Below, in pieces: positions 44,645-52,932 of a DNA stretch of 64,000 nt. The DNA is from CBDCGJ01 sp965216645 (GTDB lineage: Bacteria; Pseudomonadota; Alphaproteobacteria; GCA-2731375), in assembly GCA_965216645.1 (NCBI GenBank), contig CBDCGJ010000043.1:83421-147420 (forward strand), read 5' to 3'. Each line of letters starts with the position of its first letter. The stretch's first letter is position 1. The notes beneath the pieces were generated by a model. The model ran no database searches, was not told where the DNA came from, and was given only the letters and a program-made list of their open reading frames with translations. The position numbers and the translations under genes were made by a program.

Positions 44645-45360
44645 TCGGACGTAAACACCGGCTTGCCGTGAACCTGATGAAACAACATGGCGCGCTTGCG
44701 TCGATGAAACGAATCCGGGTTCTTGATCACATCGTCGAGACCGGCCAGGACGCGTCGGGTGATGTTCGGCAGTTCCAGTGCCATCGCCTCCTTAATCGGC
44801 ACCCAGTCGAGATAGAGCAGTTCGCCGGTGCCACCGAGGTCGCCTTGCAACTGATTGCCATCGGCAACCAGGAAACGCGCGTTGAAGCGGACCGGTCTGT
44901 AGGGCGGCGTGATGGCTCGGCAGAAATACTCGAGCGGCCGTAGGTCGGGCGCGAAACCGGCGTCGAAGAAAGGTTGCCAACCGGCCGGGACCCGCTTCGG
45001 CTTCTCCTTCAAAGGCGTACCGAGGATCATGCCCGTCTCCTCGAAGGTCTCGCGAACGGCGGCCAAGGCCAGGGCGCGGGCCCGGTGTGGGCTCGCCGAC
45101 TTCTCCAAATGCCGGGCGGTTCGCCGTTTCAGTTCGCTGCCGACCGGAGCGTAACCGTCACCGCGGTCGACCCGACCGCCCGGGAAGACATACCGTTCCG
45201 GCATGAAGCGGTGGCCGCGATTGCGCTGCCCCATCAGCACGCAATGGCGGCGGCCGACTTTCTTGAGCAGAACGAGCGTGGCGGCGTCCCGCGGTCGGAC
45301 ATTGGGTTGGCCCGGCTGGCGCATTTCGCCGTCCGTCGGCTTATTGAAAGGTTCGTTCAT
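44641..45360 (-). CDS. Nudix hydrolase (expanded-box type), tandem paralogue
   Basis: A 239-residue relative of the next gene: YVFPGGRVDRGDGYAPVG, insertion LKRRTARHLEKSASPHRARA, and AAVRETFEETGMILG. FCRAITPPYRPVRFNARFLV matches the paralogue's VARAITPSDSPIRFHARFFT, showing a shared fold. It starts 37 bases downstream of the DUF983 gene on the same strand. Confidence 0.88.
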   Translation of the reverse strand: MNEPFNKPTDGEMRQPGQPNVRPRDAATLVLLKKVGRRHCVLMGQRNRGHRFMPERYVFPGGRVDRGDGYAPVGSELKRRTARHLEKSASPHRARALALAAVRETFEETGMILGTPLKEKPKRVPAGWQPFFDAGFAPDLRPLEYFCRAITPPYRPVRFNARFLVADGNQLQGDLGGTGELLYLDWVPIKEAMALELPNITRRVLAGLDDVIKNPDSFHRRKRAMLFHQVHGKPVFTSE

Positions 45361-45397
45361 GAAAAATCGATCGGATCAAGGTGACGGGAACAGGGCC

Positions 45398-45787
45398 CTA
45401 GTCGAAATCACCGCCGAAACCGTGCATCCGCCTGGACCATTGCAGGCCGATCAAAATGCCCTTTATTCGCGGCAGCATCAATAGGCAAGCCGCCAGGGTC
45501 AACGGTAACCAGACGACGTAGTGCAGCCATTCCGGCGGCGCCCACTGCTTTTCCGTCAATAGAACCAAGGGAATGATGATGTGGCCGAGGATCAGGATCG
45601 TGAAATAAGGAGGTGCGTCGTCGGCCCGGTGATAGTGGATCGGCAGCCGGCAATGGGAGCAATAATCCGCGGTTTTCAGAAAGCCGCCGAACATACGGCC
45701 TTCGCCGCATTCCGGGCAGACGCGGCGGAAGCCGCGCAGCATGGCCTGAAGGATCGGCCGTTCGGGTTCCTGGATCCTGGCGATCAT
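45398..45787 (-). CDS. DUF983 family membrane protein with zinc ribbon
   Basis: A 129-residue protein. A four-Cys zinc ribbon (CPECGEG and CSHCRLP, residues 24-46) is followed by two membrane segments, ILILGHIIIPLVLL near 66 and VVWLPLTLAACLLMLP near 90. DUF983 is a small inner-membrane family common in alphaproteobacteria, function unknown. The N-terminus is cytoplasmic or ribbon-exposed; orientation is not determined. Confidence 0.87.
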   Translation of the reverse strand: MIARIQEPERPILQAMLRGFRRVCPECGEGRMFGGFLKTADYCSHCRLPIHYHRADDAPPYFTILILGHIIIPLVLLTEKQWAPPEWLHYVVWLPLTLAACLLMLPRIKGILIGLQWSRRMHGFGGDFD

Positions 45788-45834
45788 CGGCGGAACCTAC
45801 CACCGCAAGCGCGTCGCCGCGAGCCCCTGCGACA

Positions 45835-47244
45835 TCATGGCGCGGAGCGCCAGTTGCCGTGGAAGCCGAAAGGAACGCGGGTCGACAATTGCGCCGTTGC
45901 CAGCGGGCCGTCCGCGAGGTCTTGGGCGTCGAAGATCAGCAGGTCGCTTCGGTTGTCGGCTCCGCGATAGGCCACGGTGAGCACGAAGCCATCGCCTTCC
46001 TCCGCATCCTGTTGCCGGGGCACGAAGACCGGCTCGCCGAGCGCGTCGGCATCGTCGACTTCGAACACCTGCCGTTGGCCCGTGAAAAGATCGATATGGG
46101 CCAGACCGCAGAAGGACACGTTCGGCCGTCCGTCGTCGCTGTAGGCGAACCAACCGTGTCGATAGGGCAGCCCGTTGCGCCGCTCGTCGAAACGGGGAAA
46201 TTCGCCGGCTAGATCGTCCAGCGGTTCCTCCTTGACCTGATTGTCGTTGCCGGTGAGGTCGAAGCGCCAGCGCACCAGATTCGCGCGGGCATCGCGTGAG
46301 ACACTGGCGTCGCCTTCCGGGTCGGGGAAGAGGGGCGCCACGGGATACTTCATCACGTCGGCGTAAAGCGCGCCGTCGACTTCATAGGCGTTCATGGGAT
46401 GAAAGACGTAGCATGGCTCAACCTCGAACCAGCGCAAATCCTCGATCGGCGCGTCCCGGCGCAGGACGCCGATATGACCGCCCAGTTCCGGTTCCCAGGC
46501 GAAGGGCGGTCGGCCGCCCATGGCCCGTTCCATACTTCCGCTCAAAGGCAGGATCGGGAACAATACGTGGTTTTGCGTGACCAGGAAGTCGTGCACCATG
46601 CTGCAGTAAGGCGCTTCGAAGGTGTCTTGCCGGGTCAGACGACCCGCGGCGTCGGCAACATAATAGCCGACGGTCTTGCTGAACCAGCCGCCGACCGAGT
46701 AAGCGAAGAAGACCATTTCGCCGGTCTCCGGATCGAATTTCGGATGCGCCGTGACCCGTTCCACAGGTTGCTGGTCGAAATCATAGTAGCCTTTGGTCTC
46801 CAGCGTGATCGGGTCCAATTCGGTCGGCGGATGCGCCTCCTCGAGCGCGAGCAGGCGGTTGCCGTGCCAGACTATGTTGGTGTTGGCGACGCCGCCATCC
46901 TTGCCCCGCACGCTTTCGTCGCTGGTGATCGGATTGCCGAAGACGCCGAACAGGCTTTCGCCCGCATCGTTTTCCAGTTTCCATTTCGGTGTGCGGACCC
47001 AGCGGTTTCGATAACGGGCCCGGCCGTTCTCGATGTGGAAAGCGTGCACCATACCGTCGCCAGCGAACCAATGGGACTTGTCGCGCGGCGCAAACTGCGG
47101 ATTGGGGCCGTTGCGATACAGACTTCCGTTCAACGCCCGCGGAATTTCGCCGACCACCGGCAAATCCGGGGCGTCGCATTCCATGAGTACCGGGCCGTAA
47201 TTGCCGGTGAGAAACGGATCGTCCGTGGGAAACGGTTTGCTCAT
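45835..47244 (-). CDS. Carotenoid oxygenase / carotenoid-cleavage dioxygenase-like protein (RPE65 family)
   Basis: A 469-residue seven-bladed beta-propeller dioxygenase. The four iron-ligand His residues lie in TAHPKFDPETGEM, SMVHDFLVT, VFHPMNAYE and GFHGNW near the C-terminus. RNGPNPQFAP and HWFAGDGMVHAFHIENG are typical N-terminal blocks. Members cleave carotenoids, apocarotenoids or stilbene-type lignin aromatics; a lignostilbene-like substrate is as likely as a carotenoid. Divergent from a cupin gene with a 63-bp gap. Confidence 0.9.
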   Translation of the reverse strand: MSKPFPTDDPFLTGNYGPVLMECDAPDLPVVGEIPRALNGSLYRNGPNPQFAPRDKSHWFAGDGMVHAFHIENGRARYRNRWVRTPKWKLENDAGESLFGVFGNPITSDESVRGKDGGVANTNIVWHGNRLLALEEAHPPTELDPITLETKGYYDFDQQPVERVTAHPKFDPETGEMVFFAYSVGGWFSKTVGYYVADAAGRLTRQDTFEAPYCSMVHDFLVTQNHVLFPILPLSGSMERAMGGRPPFAWEPELGGHIGVLRRDAPIEDLRWFEVEPCYVFHPMNAYEVDGALYADVMKYPVAPLFPDPEGDASVSRDARANLVRWRFDLTGNDNQVKEEPLDDLAGEFPRFDERRNGLPYRHGWFAYSDDGRPNVSFCGLAHIDLFTGQRQVFEVDDADALGEPVFVPRQQDAEEGDGFVLTVAYRGADNRSDLLIFDAQDLADGPLATAQLSTRVPFGFHGNWRSAP

Positions 47245-47307
47245 CTTCGCCCTCCCTTATCGCTGGGCGACACTATAGACTTCAACGATTGCAGATGGGA
47301 GACGGCA

Positions 47308-47646
47308 ATGAACCAGACAAGGCCGAAACATGGCGCGATCGCCACGAAAGTGATTTACGAGGACGACGAAGTGCGAATCTGGGATCAGGTTCTAGGGCCG
47401 CATGAAGTCCTGCAACCGCATCGCCACGAGAACGACTATTTCCTTGTCGACGTGAAGGGGGACGGCGCATCGCTGCATGTCGAGTATCTGCCGGGCAATC
47501 AGGCGGAAAACGACCAAGATCATCCCTATAACGTGAAACGCGGCCATCACCATTTCATCAAACGCGGCGGCGTAGAGAAAGCGACCAACCTCAGCGATAA
47601 GCGTGTGCGTCTGATCCTGGTCGAGTTGTTGCAGGACGAAGGTTAG
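47308..47646 (+). CDS. Small cupin-domain protein
   Basis: A 112-residue single-domain cupin. The metal-binding motif is HRHENDYFLVDVKGDG near residue 38, followed by a second His cluster KRGHHHFIKRGG. The ATG at 47308 follows a GGGAGA ribosome site. Function unknown; it may act with the divergent oxygenase. The end overlaps the convergent CoA-transferase by 4 bases. Confidence 0.75.
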   Translation: MNQTRPKHGAIATKVIYEDDEVRIWDQVLGPHEVLQPHRHENDYFLVDVKGDGASLHVEYLPGNQAENDQDHPYNVKRGHHHFIKRGGVEKATNLSDKRVRLILVELLQDEG

Positions 47647-48800
47647 CTACCCTGTTTCACCGCGGCCAGAGCCGCGTCGTCATAGCCGATGTCCCGCAAT
47701 ACCGCCTCAGTATCTTGACCGATCCCGAGAGGAAGCTCGAAGTTCAATTGGCCTGGTTCCTCCCGAAACTTCAGCGGGATGCCGATATGTTCCCAGCCCC
47801 GATGGTCCTCGACGATCATCTCGCGATGGCGAACCTGAGGGTCGTTGCAGGCTTGGCGCAGGTCGTTGACCGGGGCGAAGGCGGTATCCACGTCCTTGAA
47901 CCACTCGATCCATTCCGCTTGCGTCTTGCTGGCGAAAGTCTCGGTTAGGAATTGCCGGGCCGGTTCCTGGGTCGGTCCCGGCGGCGGCTCGCACGCCGCG
48001 ATCAAATCCGGCCGGCCCATTTTGTTCAACACATTGACGGCGAAATGCATTTCGGAGGCGCCCATGACGATGAACTTGTCGTCTTTGGTCTTGTAGATAT
48101 TGTACATGGCATTGCCGCCCCAGGAGCGTTCGTCCTTCGGCACTGGCGCCCGTTTCTCCGCGAAAACAGGGCCAAAATTGTTCGGCATCGCCGCGATGAG
48201 CGAGTCCATCATCGCCATGTCGAGATAGTCGCCCCGGCCCGTTTCTTTCCGCCGCAGCAAAGCCATCAGGACCCCGGACAGCGCCATCATGGAGGAGAGA
48301 ATGTCGGCATTGGCGATCCCCGGCATGGCCGGCTCGCCATCTTTGCCCGCCGTGACCGAAAGAGTGCCGGCCAGCGCTTCCGTCGCCAGTTCATGGGCGG
48401 GTATGTTGACATAGGGGCCGTCCTGTCCGAAGGCGGAAATAGAGCAATAAACGATCGCGGGATTGACGGCTTTAATGCTGTCGTAGTCGACGCCCAAGCG
48501 TTTGACCACGCCGGGACGGAAGGCTTCGACCATCACATCGCAGGATCTCGCGATATCCAGCGCGGCCTGGCGACCGGCGGGGTCCTTCAAGTTCAGCTGA
48601 ACAGATTTTTTGCCGCGGTGGGTGTTGGCGAAGAAAACCGTGACGTCGTCTCGCGTGGCGCCGATCTCCCGGTTCGGCTCGCCGCCGTTGACCGGTTCCA
48701 GTTTGATCACCTCGGCGCCATGGTCGGCCATCATCTGGGTCAGCAGCGGGCCAGGGAGAAACAGCGAGAGGTCGAACACGCGGATGCCTTCAAGTTTCAT
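47643..48800 (-). CDS. CaiB/BaiF family (family III) CoA-transferase
   Basis: A 385-residue CoA-transferase. LSLFLPGPLLTQMMADHGAEVIKLE starts it; the region FFANTHRGKKSVQLNLKDP and the catalytic-Asp motif GDYLDMAMMDSLIA near residue 180 are clear. It transfers CoA to an unidentified carboxylic acid, forming an acyl-CoA ester. No dedicated acyl-CoA ligase or hydratase is next to it. Confidence 0.9.
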   Translation of the reverse strand: MKLEGIRVFDLSLFLPGPLLTQMMADHGAEVIKLEPVNGGEPNREIGATRDDVTVFFANTHRGKKSVQLNLKDPAGRQAALDIARSCDVMVEAFRPGVVKRLGVDYDSIKAVNPAIVYCSISAFGQDGPYVNIPAHELATEALAGTLSVTAGKDGEPAMPGIANADILSSMMALSGVLMALLRRKETGRGDYLDMAMMDSLIAAMPNNFGPVFAEKRAPVPKDERSWGGNAMYNIYKTKDDKFIVMGASEMHFAVNVLNKMGRPDLIAACEPPPGPTQEPARQFLTETFASKTQAEWIEWFKDVDTAFAPVNDLRQACNDPQVRHREMIVEDHRGWEHIGIPLKFREEPGQLNFELPLGIGQDTEAVLRDIGYDDAALAAVKQGS

Positions 48801-48861
48801 ATTTTTCCTCTAATATGCGGCGTAGGATACGCACTTCTCGAAACCGAGATAGGACAGGGTC

Positions 48862-49494
48862 ATGTATATTCCAAAAGCCTTTCAGGAGGACCGCGTCGAT
48901 CATCTGCACAAGCTGATGCGGGAAATCGGCGCGGCGACGGTGGTCAGCCAAGGCGCGGACGGTTTGATTGCCAGCCATGTACCCGTCGAATTGCAGTCGT
49001 CACCCGCGCCCAATGGCACCGTTTTCTGCCATTTCGCGCGGCCGAACCCGCATGCTCGAGCGATTGCCGAGGGCGGCGAGGTCCTGCTGATTTTTCAAGG
49101 TCCGCAAAGCTATATATCGCCGAGTTGGTATCCCAGCAAGCATCAGACTGGGAAGGCGGTGCCGACTTGGAACTATGTCGCCATCCACGCCTACGGAAGA
49201 GGGCGTCTGTTCGAGGAGACGGAGGAGCTTCGCCGTCATCTCGCCGCGCTGTCCGACCATTTCGAGGCGCCCTATGCCATGCCGTGGAAACTCGCGGATG
49301 CACCGGACGACTATATCGCGGCAATGTGCAAGGGCATTATCGGTGTCGAGATCGAGTTGAGCCGTATCGAGGGAAAGAAGAAACTGTCACAAAACAAAAA
49401 GGATGCGGACCGGTTGGGCACCATCAATGGTCTGAAGGCGCAGGGCGATCCCGCCAGTTTGACGGTCGCGGAATTGATGGAAGCGGAGGCGTAG
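48862..49494 (+). CDS. FMN-binding negative transcriptional regulator (PaiB-like)
   Basis: A 210-residue split-barrel flavin protein. MYIPKAFQ at the start, SHVPVELQ, FCHFARPNPHARAI and YISPSWYPSKHQTGKAVPTWNY are hallmark PaiB blocks. The family was named for repression of protease and sporulation genes in Bacillus, but many members are simply FMN- or heme-binding proteins. Function here is unproven. Confidence 0.85.
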   Translation: MYIPKAFQEDRVDHLHKLMREIGAATVVSQGADGLIASHVPVELQSSPAPNGTVFCHFARPNPHARAIAEGGEVLLIFQGPQSYISPSWYPSKHQTGKAVPTWNYVAIHAYGRGRLFEETEELRRHLAALSDHFEAPYAMPWKLADAPDDYIAAMCKGIIGVEIELSRIEGKKKLSQNKKDADRLGTINGLKAQGDPASLTVAELMEAEA

Positions 49495-49504
49495 CCGCAT
49501 CGTC

Positions 49505-50662
49505 ATGCCCGAAAAGACGGATAAGGCGGCAAAGCCCGGCTTGCTGAGCAGGTTCTTCGCCGGCTGGGCCCCATTTCGAGAACTGCCCGTCGAGGAAGAG
49601 GAACTGGCGCAACAGATGCACCAGGTCTCCATCCCATCCTTGGGTTTTTTCTTCATGCTCGGTTTGGCCGCGTTCATCGCGACACTCGGGCTGATTTCGA
49701 ACAGCGCGCCGGCGATTATCGGTGCCATGATCATTGCACCGTTGATGGCGCCGATCATGAGTTTGGCCTTCGGGATTGTGATGTTCGACAAACCGCTGAT
49801 TGGCCGCTCCGTCCTGACCGTGACCGCCGGCACGGTTTTCGTGGTCGGTTTCGCTTACCTGGCCACGCAGATCATCGGGCTAAGGGTGATCGGGTCCGAG
49901 GTTTTGAACCGAACCGCGCCGACCCTGCTGGATTTCGGGGTTGCCGTGGCCGCCGGCGCGGCGGCGGCCTTCGCCTATACCCGGCGCAGCATCATCAATT
50001 CCATCGCCGGCGTTGCCATAGCCGTGGCCCTGGTACCGCCGCTGGCCGTCTGCGGCGTCGGTCTGGCATTGGGTTTCAAGGCGAGTTCGGAGACCGGCGT
50101 CTCGCTCAGCGAGCTTGGCCTCTATTCCGGCGGCGACGATATCGCGGCCGGTTCCTTTCTGCTGTTCATGACCAACCTTATCGGCATTGTCGCATTTGCG
50201 ATTTTGGTTTTCCTCACGCAGCGTTACGGCAGTTTGCGGAAGTCGTTGGTCGGCCTAGTGGTGTTTGTTGGAGCCTCGATCATCGTAATCGAACCGCTGT
50301 CGAACTCCTTCGTCGAGCTCTACATAAAAAACCGGGCGTTGCGCCTCGTGTCCAAGTTCCAAACCGACCATCCGGACATCATAGATGGCAAATCCCGCAT
50401 CGAATCGCTGCGGGTAAAAATCCATGACGATGTCGTTTACATGGATGTGGAAGCGTTTTCGCCGCGAGAGGAAATACCGATGATACAGGAGCGGTTGGAT
50501 ATATTCCGGGCCTACCTGCGCGCCGAAATCAACCGACCCCTGGTCATTCGTATGGATGTAGTGCCGATCGACCTGCTGCGCGTGCGTTCCGCCAGCAAGG
50601 ACGCGCCGTCGGAAGAGACGGATGGGGAGGCGGCACCAAAAAATGCCGCACCAGCGCGCTGA
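49505..50662 (+). CDS. DUF389 family membrane protein (TIGR00341-like)
   Basis: A 385-residue integral membrane protein with about seven hydrophobic segments in residues 45-270. SNSAPAIIGAMIIAPLMAPI and a second block GVAIAVALVPPLAVCGVGLA are DUF389 signatures. A soluble C-terminal domain (from about residue 280) follows. Function unknown. The start is 10 bases after the FMN-binding gene, so co-expression is possible. Confidence 0.85.
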   Translation: MPEKTDKAAKPGLLSRFFAGWAPFRELPVEEEELAQQMHQVSIPSLGFFFMLGLAAFIATLGLISNSAPAIIGAMIIAPLMAPIMSLAFGIVMFDKPLIGRSVLTVTAGTVFVVGFAYLATQIIGLRVIGSEVLNRTAPTLLDFGVAVAAGAAAAFAYTRRSIINSIAGVAIAVALVPPLAVCGVGLALGFKASSETGVSLSELGLYSGGDDIAAGSFLLFMTNLIGIVAFAILVFLTQRYGSLRKSLVGLVVFVGASIIVIEPLSNSFVELYIKNRALRLVSKFQTDHPDIIDGKSRIESLRVKIHDDVVYMDVEAFSPREEIPMIQERLDIFRAYLRAEINRPLVIRMDVVPIDLLRVRSASKDAPSEETDGEAAPKNAAPAR

Positions 50663-50809
50663 AGCGATTGGCGTTTCGAACCGCTCCTGCGGGCCATTGT
50701 CACGCGTTGGTGCGCCGGGGCGAACGTTGACAATGTCCGGGCCCGCCCCCTAATGGAGAGGTCTGAAGGTTAGGAGCTCGGCGTTTCGCCGGGCCGGGCA
50801 ACGAGGTCG

Positions 50810-51451
50810 ATGAGCCGACGCGCGCGACATTCCAGAGGCGGAAAAAGACGGGGTTACCACCATGGCAACCTCAAGGAAGCGTTGATCGCGGCGGCTCTCG
50901 ATCTGATTGCGGAGAAGGGGCCCTTCGGCTTCACCATTGCCGAAGCTGCTCGCGCCGCCGGTGTCTCCTCGGCCGCGCCTTATCGCCATTTCCGGGACCG
51001 CGACGAACTGATGGCGACGATCGCCTTACAAGGGTTCGAGCGTTTCGAGGCCATGTTGTCGACGGCTTGGAATGACGGCCGTCCGGAGCCGCTACAGGCC
51101 CTCGACAATGTGGGTTATGCCTATCTCGCTTTCGCGCGGGAGGAGCCAGCCTTCTACTCCGCGATGTTCGAAAGCGGCGTGCCTCTGGAAGAAAATCCGG
51201 AATTGGTGCGGGCCGGGGACCGGGCCTTCGATATCCTTCGCCGTGCCGCCGAAACCGTTTGCGAATTGCTGCCGGCGGACCGCCGGCCGCCGGCATTCAT
51301 GGTCGCGTTGCATGTCTGGAGCTTGTCCCACGGCATTGCCTCGCTGTTCGGCCGTGGCGACGCGGCCCGGCGCAAGTTGCCGATGTCGCCGGAGGAGCTG
51401 CTGGAGGCCGGTGTGTTGGTCTATTTGCAGGGTTTAGGCCTCGAAGACTAG
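50810..51451 (+). CDS. TetR/AcrR family transcriptional regulator (WHG-type C-terminus)
   Basis: A 213-residue repressor. The HTH reads RRGYHHGNLKEALIAAALDL and GFTIAEAARAAGVSSAAPYRHF (in separate helices), and the C-terminal WHG-like ligand domain contains HVWSLSHGIASLFG. The ATG is preceded by AACGAGG. It lies just before the DUF2852 gene with a palindrome (51513-51531) between them, so it likely controls that promoter and perhaps itself. Confidence 0.92.
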   Translation: MSRRARHSRGGKRRGYHHGNLKEALIAAALDLIAEKGPFGFTIAEAARAAGVSSAAPYRHFRDRDELMATIALQGFERFEAMLSTAWNDGRPEPLQALDNVGYAYLAFAREEPAFYSAMFESGVPLEENPELVRAGDRAFDILRRAAETVCELLPADRRPPAFMVALHVWSLSHGIASLFGRGDAARRKLPMSPEELLEAGVLVYLQGLGLED

Positions 51452-51478
51452 CGGAACAAAATTTTTCGCCGACCGGTC

Positions 51479-51531
51479 TTGACAAACATCCATCCCCCGA
51501 CCAACTATGTGAATGTAAGTAACATTTACAT
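51479..51531 (+). promoter_or_regulatory. Promoter and TetR-type operator of the DUF2852 gene
   Basis: TTGACA at 51479-51484 is a perfect -35; a weak -10 lies around 51503-51511. Overlapping the expected start site is the palindrome ATGTAA-N7-TTACAT (51513-51531). The position suits repression by the TetR protein encoded directly upstream. Confidence 0.55.
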
Positions 51532-51556
51532 ACAACCCGAAACCAAAGAGGTATCG

Positions 51557-51997
51557 ATGGAACTGGTCGCGAAAATTGATGAGTATGGCAAGCCGGCCTG
51601 GATCGGATTGACGATTCTTGGCTTCCTCGCCTTCTGGCCCATTGGCCTCGCCTTGCTTGTCTATCTGATATGGAGTGGAAGAATGGGATGTGCGAAACAC
51701 GGCGGCCCGGGCCGTTGGTGGCATACGGAGAGTAGTAAAAAGAGCCGGAGAAAGGGCAATGGGCGCCCGGCATCCCGGTCGAGCGGCAACCTTGCCTTTG
51801 ACGAATACCGGGAGGAAACCCTGCGTCGGTTGGAAGATGAACAGGAGCAGTTTTCGGCGTTCCTGGACAATCTTCGTATGGCCAAGGACAAAGCCGAATT
51901 CGACCAATTCATGAAGCAACGGAAAGACAAGGCGACGGAATCGGCCAAGGATAAATCCGACGATAAGGACGATCCCGAAGCTTCGAAAGAAGCCTAA
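51557..51997 (+). CDS. DUF2852 family protein
   Basis: A 146-residue protein with one N-terminal membrane segment (PAWIGLTILGFLAFWPIGLA), a short basic region and a coiled-coil-like charged C-terminus (FDEYREETLRRLEDEQEQFS), ending in a Lys/Asp-rich tail. These match DUF2852, an alphaproteobacterial family of unknown function. The ATG at 51557 follows AAAGAGG. Controlled probably by the adjacent TetR. Confidence 0.82.
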   Translation: MELVAKIDEYGKPAWIGLTILGFLAFWPIGLALLVYLIWSGRMGCAKHGGPGRWWHTESSKKSRRKGNGRPASRSSGNLAFDEYREETLRRLEDEQEQFSAFLDNLRMAKDKAEFDQFMKQRKDKATESAKDKSDDKDDPEASKEA

Positions 51998-52048
51998 CAC
52001 CCAACGCCCATCTATCAAGCGCCGTATCTGCTGCGATCGGCGCGACAC

Positions 52049-52073
52049 CGGCCCCGACGGCAAACCGGGGCCG
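52049..52073 (+). terminator. Hairpin after DUF2852
   Basis: CGGCCCCG (52049-52056) and CGGGGCCG (52066-52073) form a stem of 8 G/C-rich pairs around a 9-base loop, 50 bases after the DUF2852 stop. There is no clear T run, so termination is only probable. Confidence 0.5.
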
Positions 52074-52101
52074 TTGTCCTGTCCGGGGCTTGGCGCGTTC
52101 T

Positions 52102-52813
52102 CTAACGTTTACCCATATTCGGCAATTTGCGAACGGGCGGCAGTTTCAGTCTATTCGCGGCAATATTCTTCGTACTGAAAGACACAAGTTTCACCTGGTC
52201 GCCGTAGCGCAGCATGCCCTTGTTTTCATGTGCCTTCATGGTTTCGTTGAGCGCGTTCATATCAGGAGGGCCGCCTGGACCACCCTGCATCGCGCCGGCG
52301 GTTTTGGCCATTTTCGCCATTTCGCCCGACATAATTCGAAGCGCTTTCTGCAATTGGGCCAAGTCGCTATTGTCGGACATTACCGCTTCGGCCACGTCCT
52401 CCCGACCATCGGCGAAACGCGTGGTGACTTCGTAGACATCGCCATTGATGCCCGCGACAGATTCCTGTCGCCCGAGCGACTTTAACTCGATCTTCGGCGG
52501 CGCCACCGCCGGGACGGCCGCAGGTTTGTTGCCTCGCATCATCGACATCAGCTTGACCATGTCGTCGAGCTTCATCGCCATTTCACGACCGCCTTCCTTG
52601 GTCAGAAGAAAAAAACGTTCCCTGATGCATCATCGCGCCGCCTTGTCCGAATGAAATGCGGAAATTGGCTTCATCGCGATATTCGATGGTGAATTTACCC
52701 GATGGCCGACCCTTGTGGGTCGTTTCGTAGACACCGGTGGCGTCCGCTGCGGCGGTGGTCGCGAAAGCGGCCACGCAGATAAGGGCGATAAAGGCTGTAA
52801 CTATATTTTTCAT
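52102..52813 (-). pseudogene. Secreted DUF4412-like protein, frameshifted
   Basis: A signal peptide (MKNIVTAFIALICVAAFATTAAA) begins at 52813 and leads into GKFTIEYRDEANFRISFGQGG in frame 1 up to HQGTFF. From there the other frame continues LLTKEGGREMAMKLDDMV and runs to 52102. Removing one A from the run of seven at 52609-52615 (plus strand) joins them into a 236-residue protein. The layout of one beta-strand-rich domain plus C-terminal QLQKALRIMSGEMAKM resembles DUF4412-type envelope proteins. Function unknown. The break is either a homopolymer error or a mutation. Confidence 0.75.
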
Positions 52814-52932
52814 CTCATCGTCTCTTTAAACATGATCGAACAAAACAGAGTGTCTCTATGGTGCCGGCCCGGCGACGGTTTGACAATGCGGGTCCACTGC
52901 CGCAAAACCAAATCATTGAACGAAGGGCTCTC

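Noticed and set aside
46399..47307. N-terminal extension of the cupin frame upstream of 47308
   Set aside because: The upstream part is antisense to the carotenoid oxygenase; the ATG at 47308 has its own ribosome site.
47952..49547. A 531-codon plus-strand frame spanning the CoA-transferase and FMN-binding genes
   Set aside because: It runs antisense to the CoA-transferase and out of frame with the PaiB-like gene; no motif.
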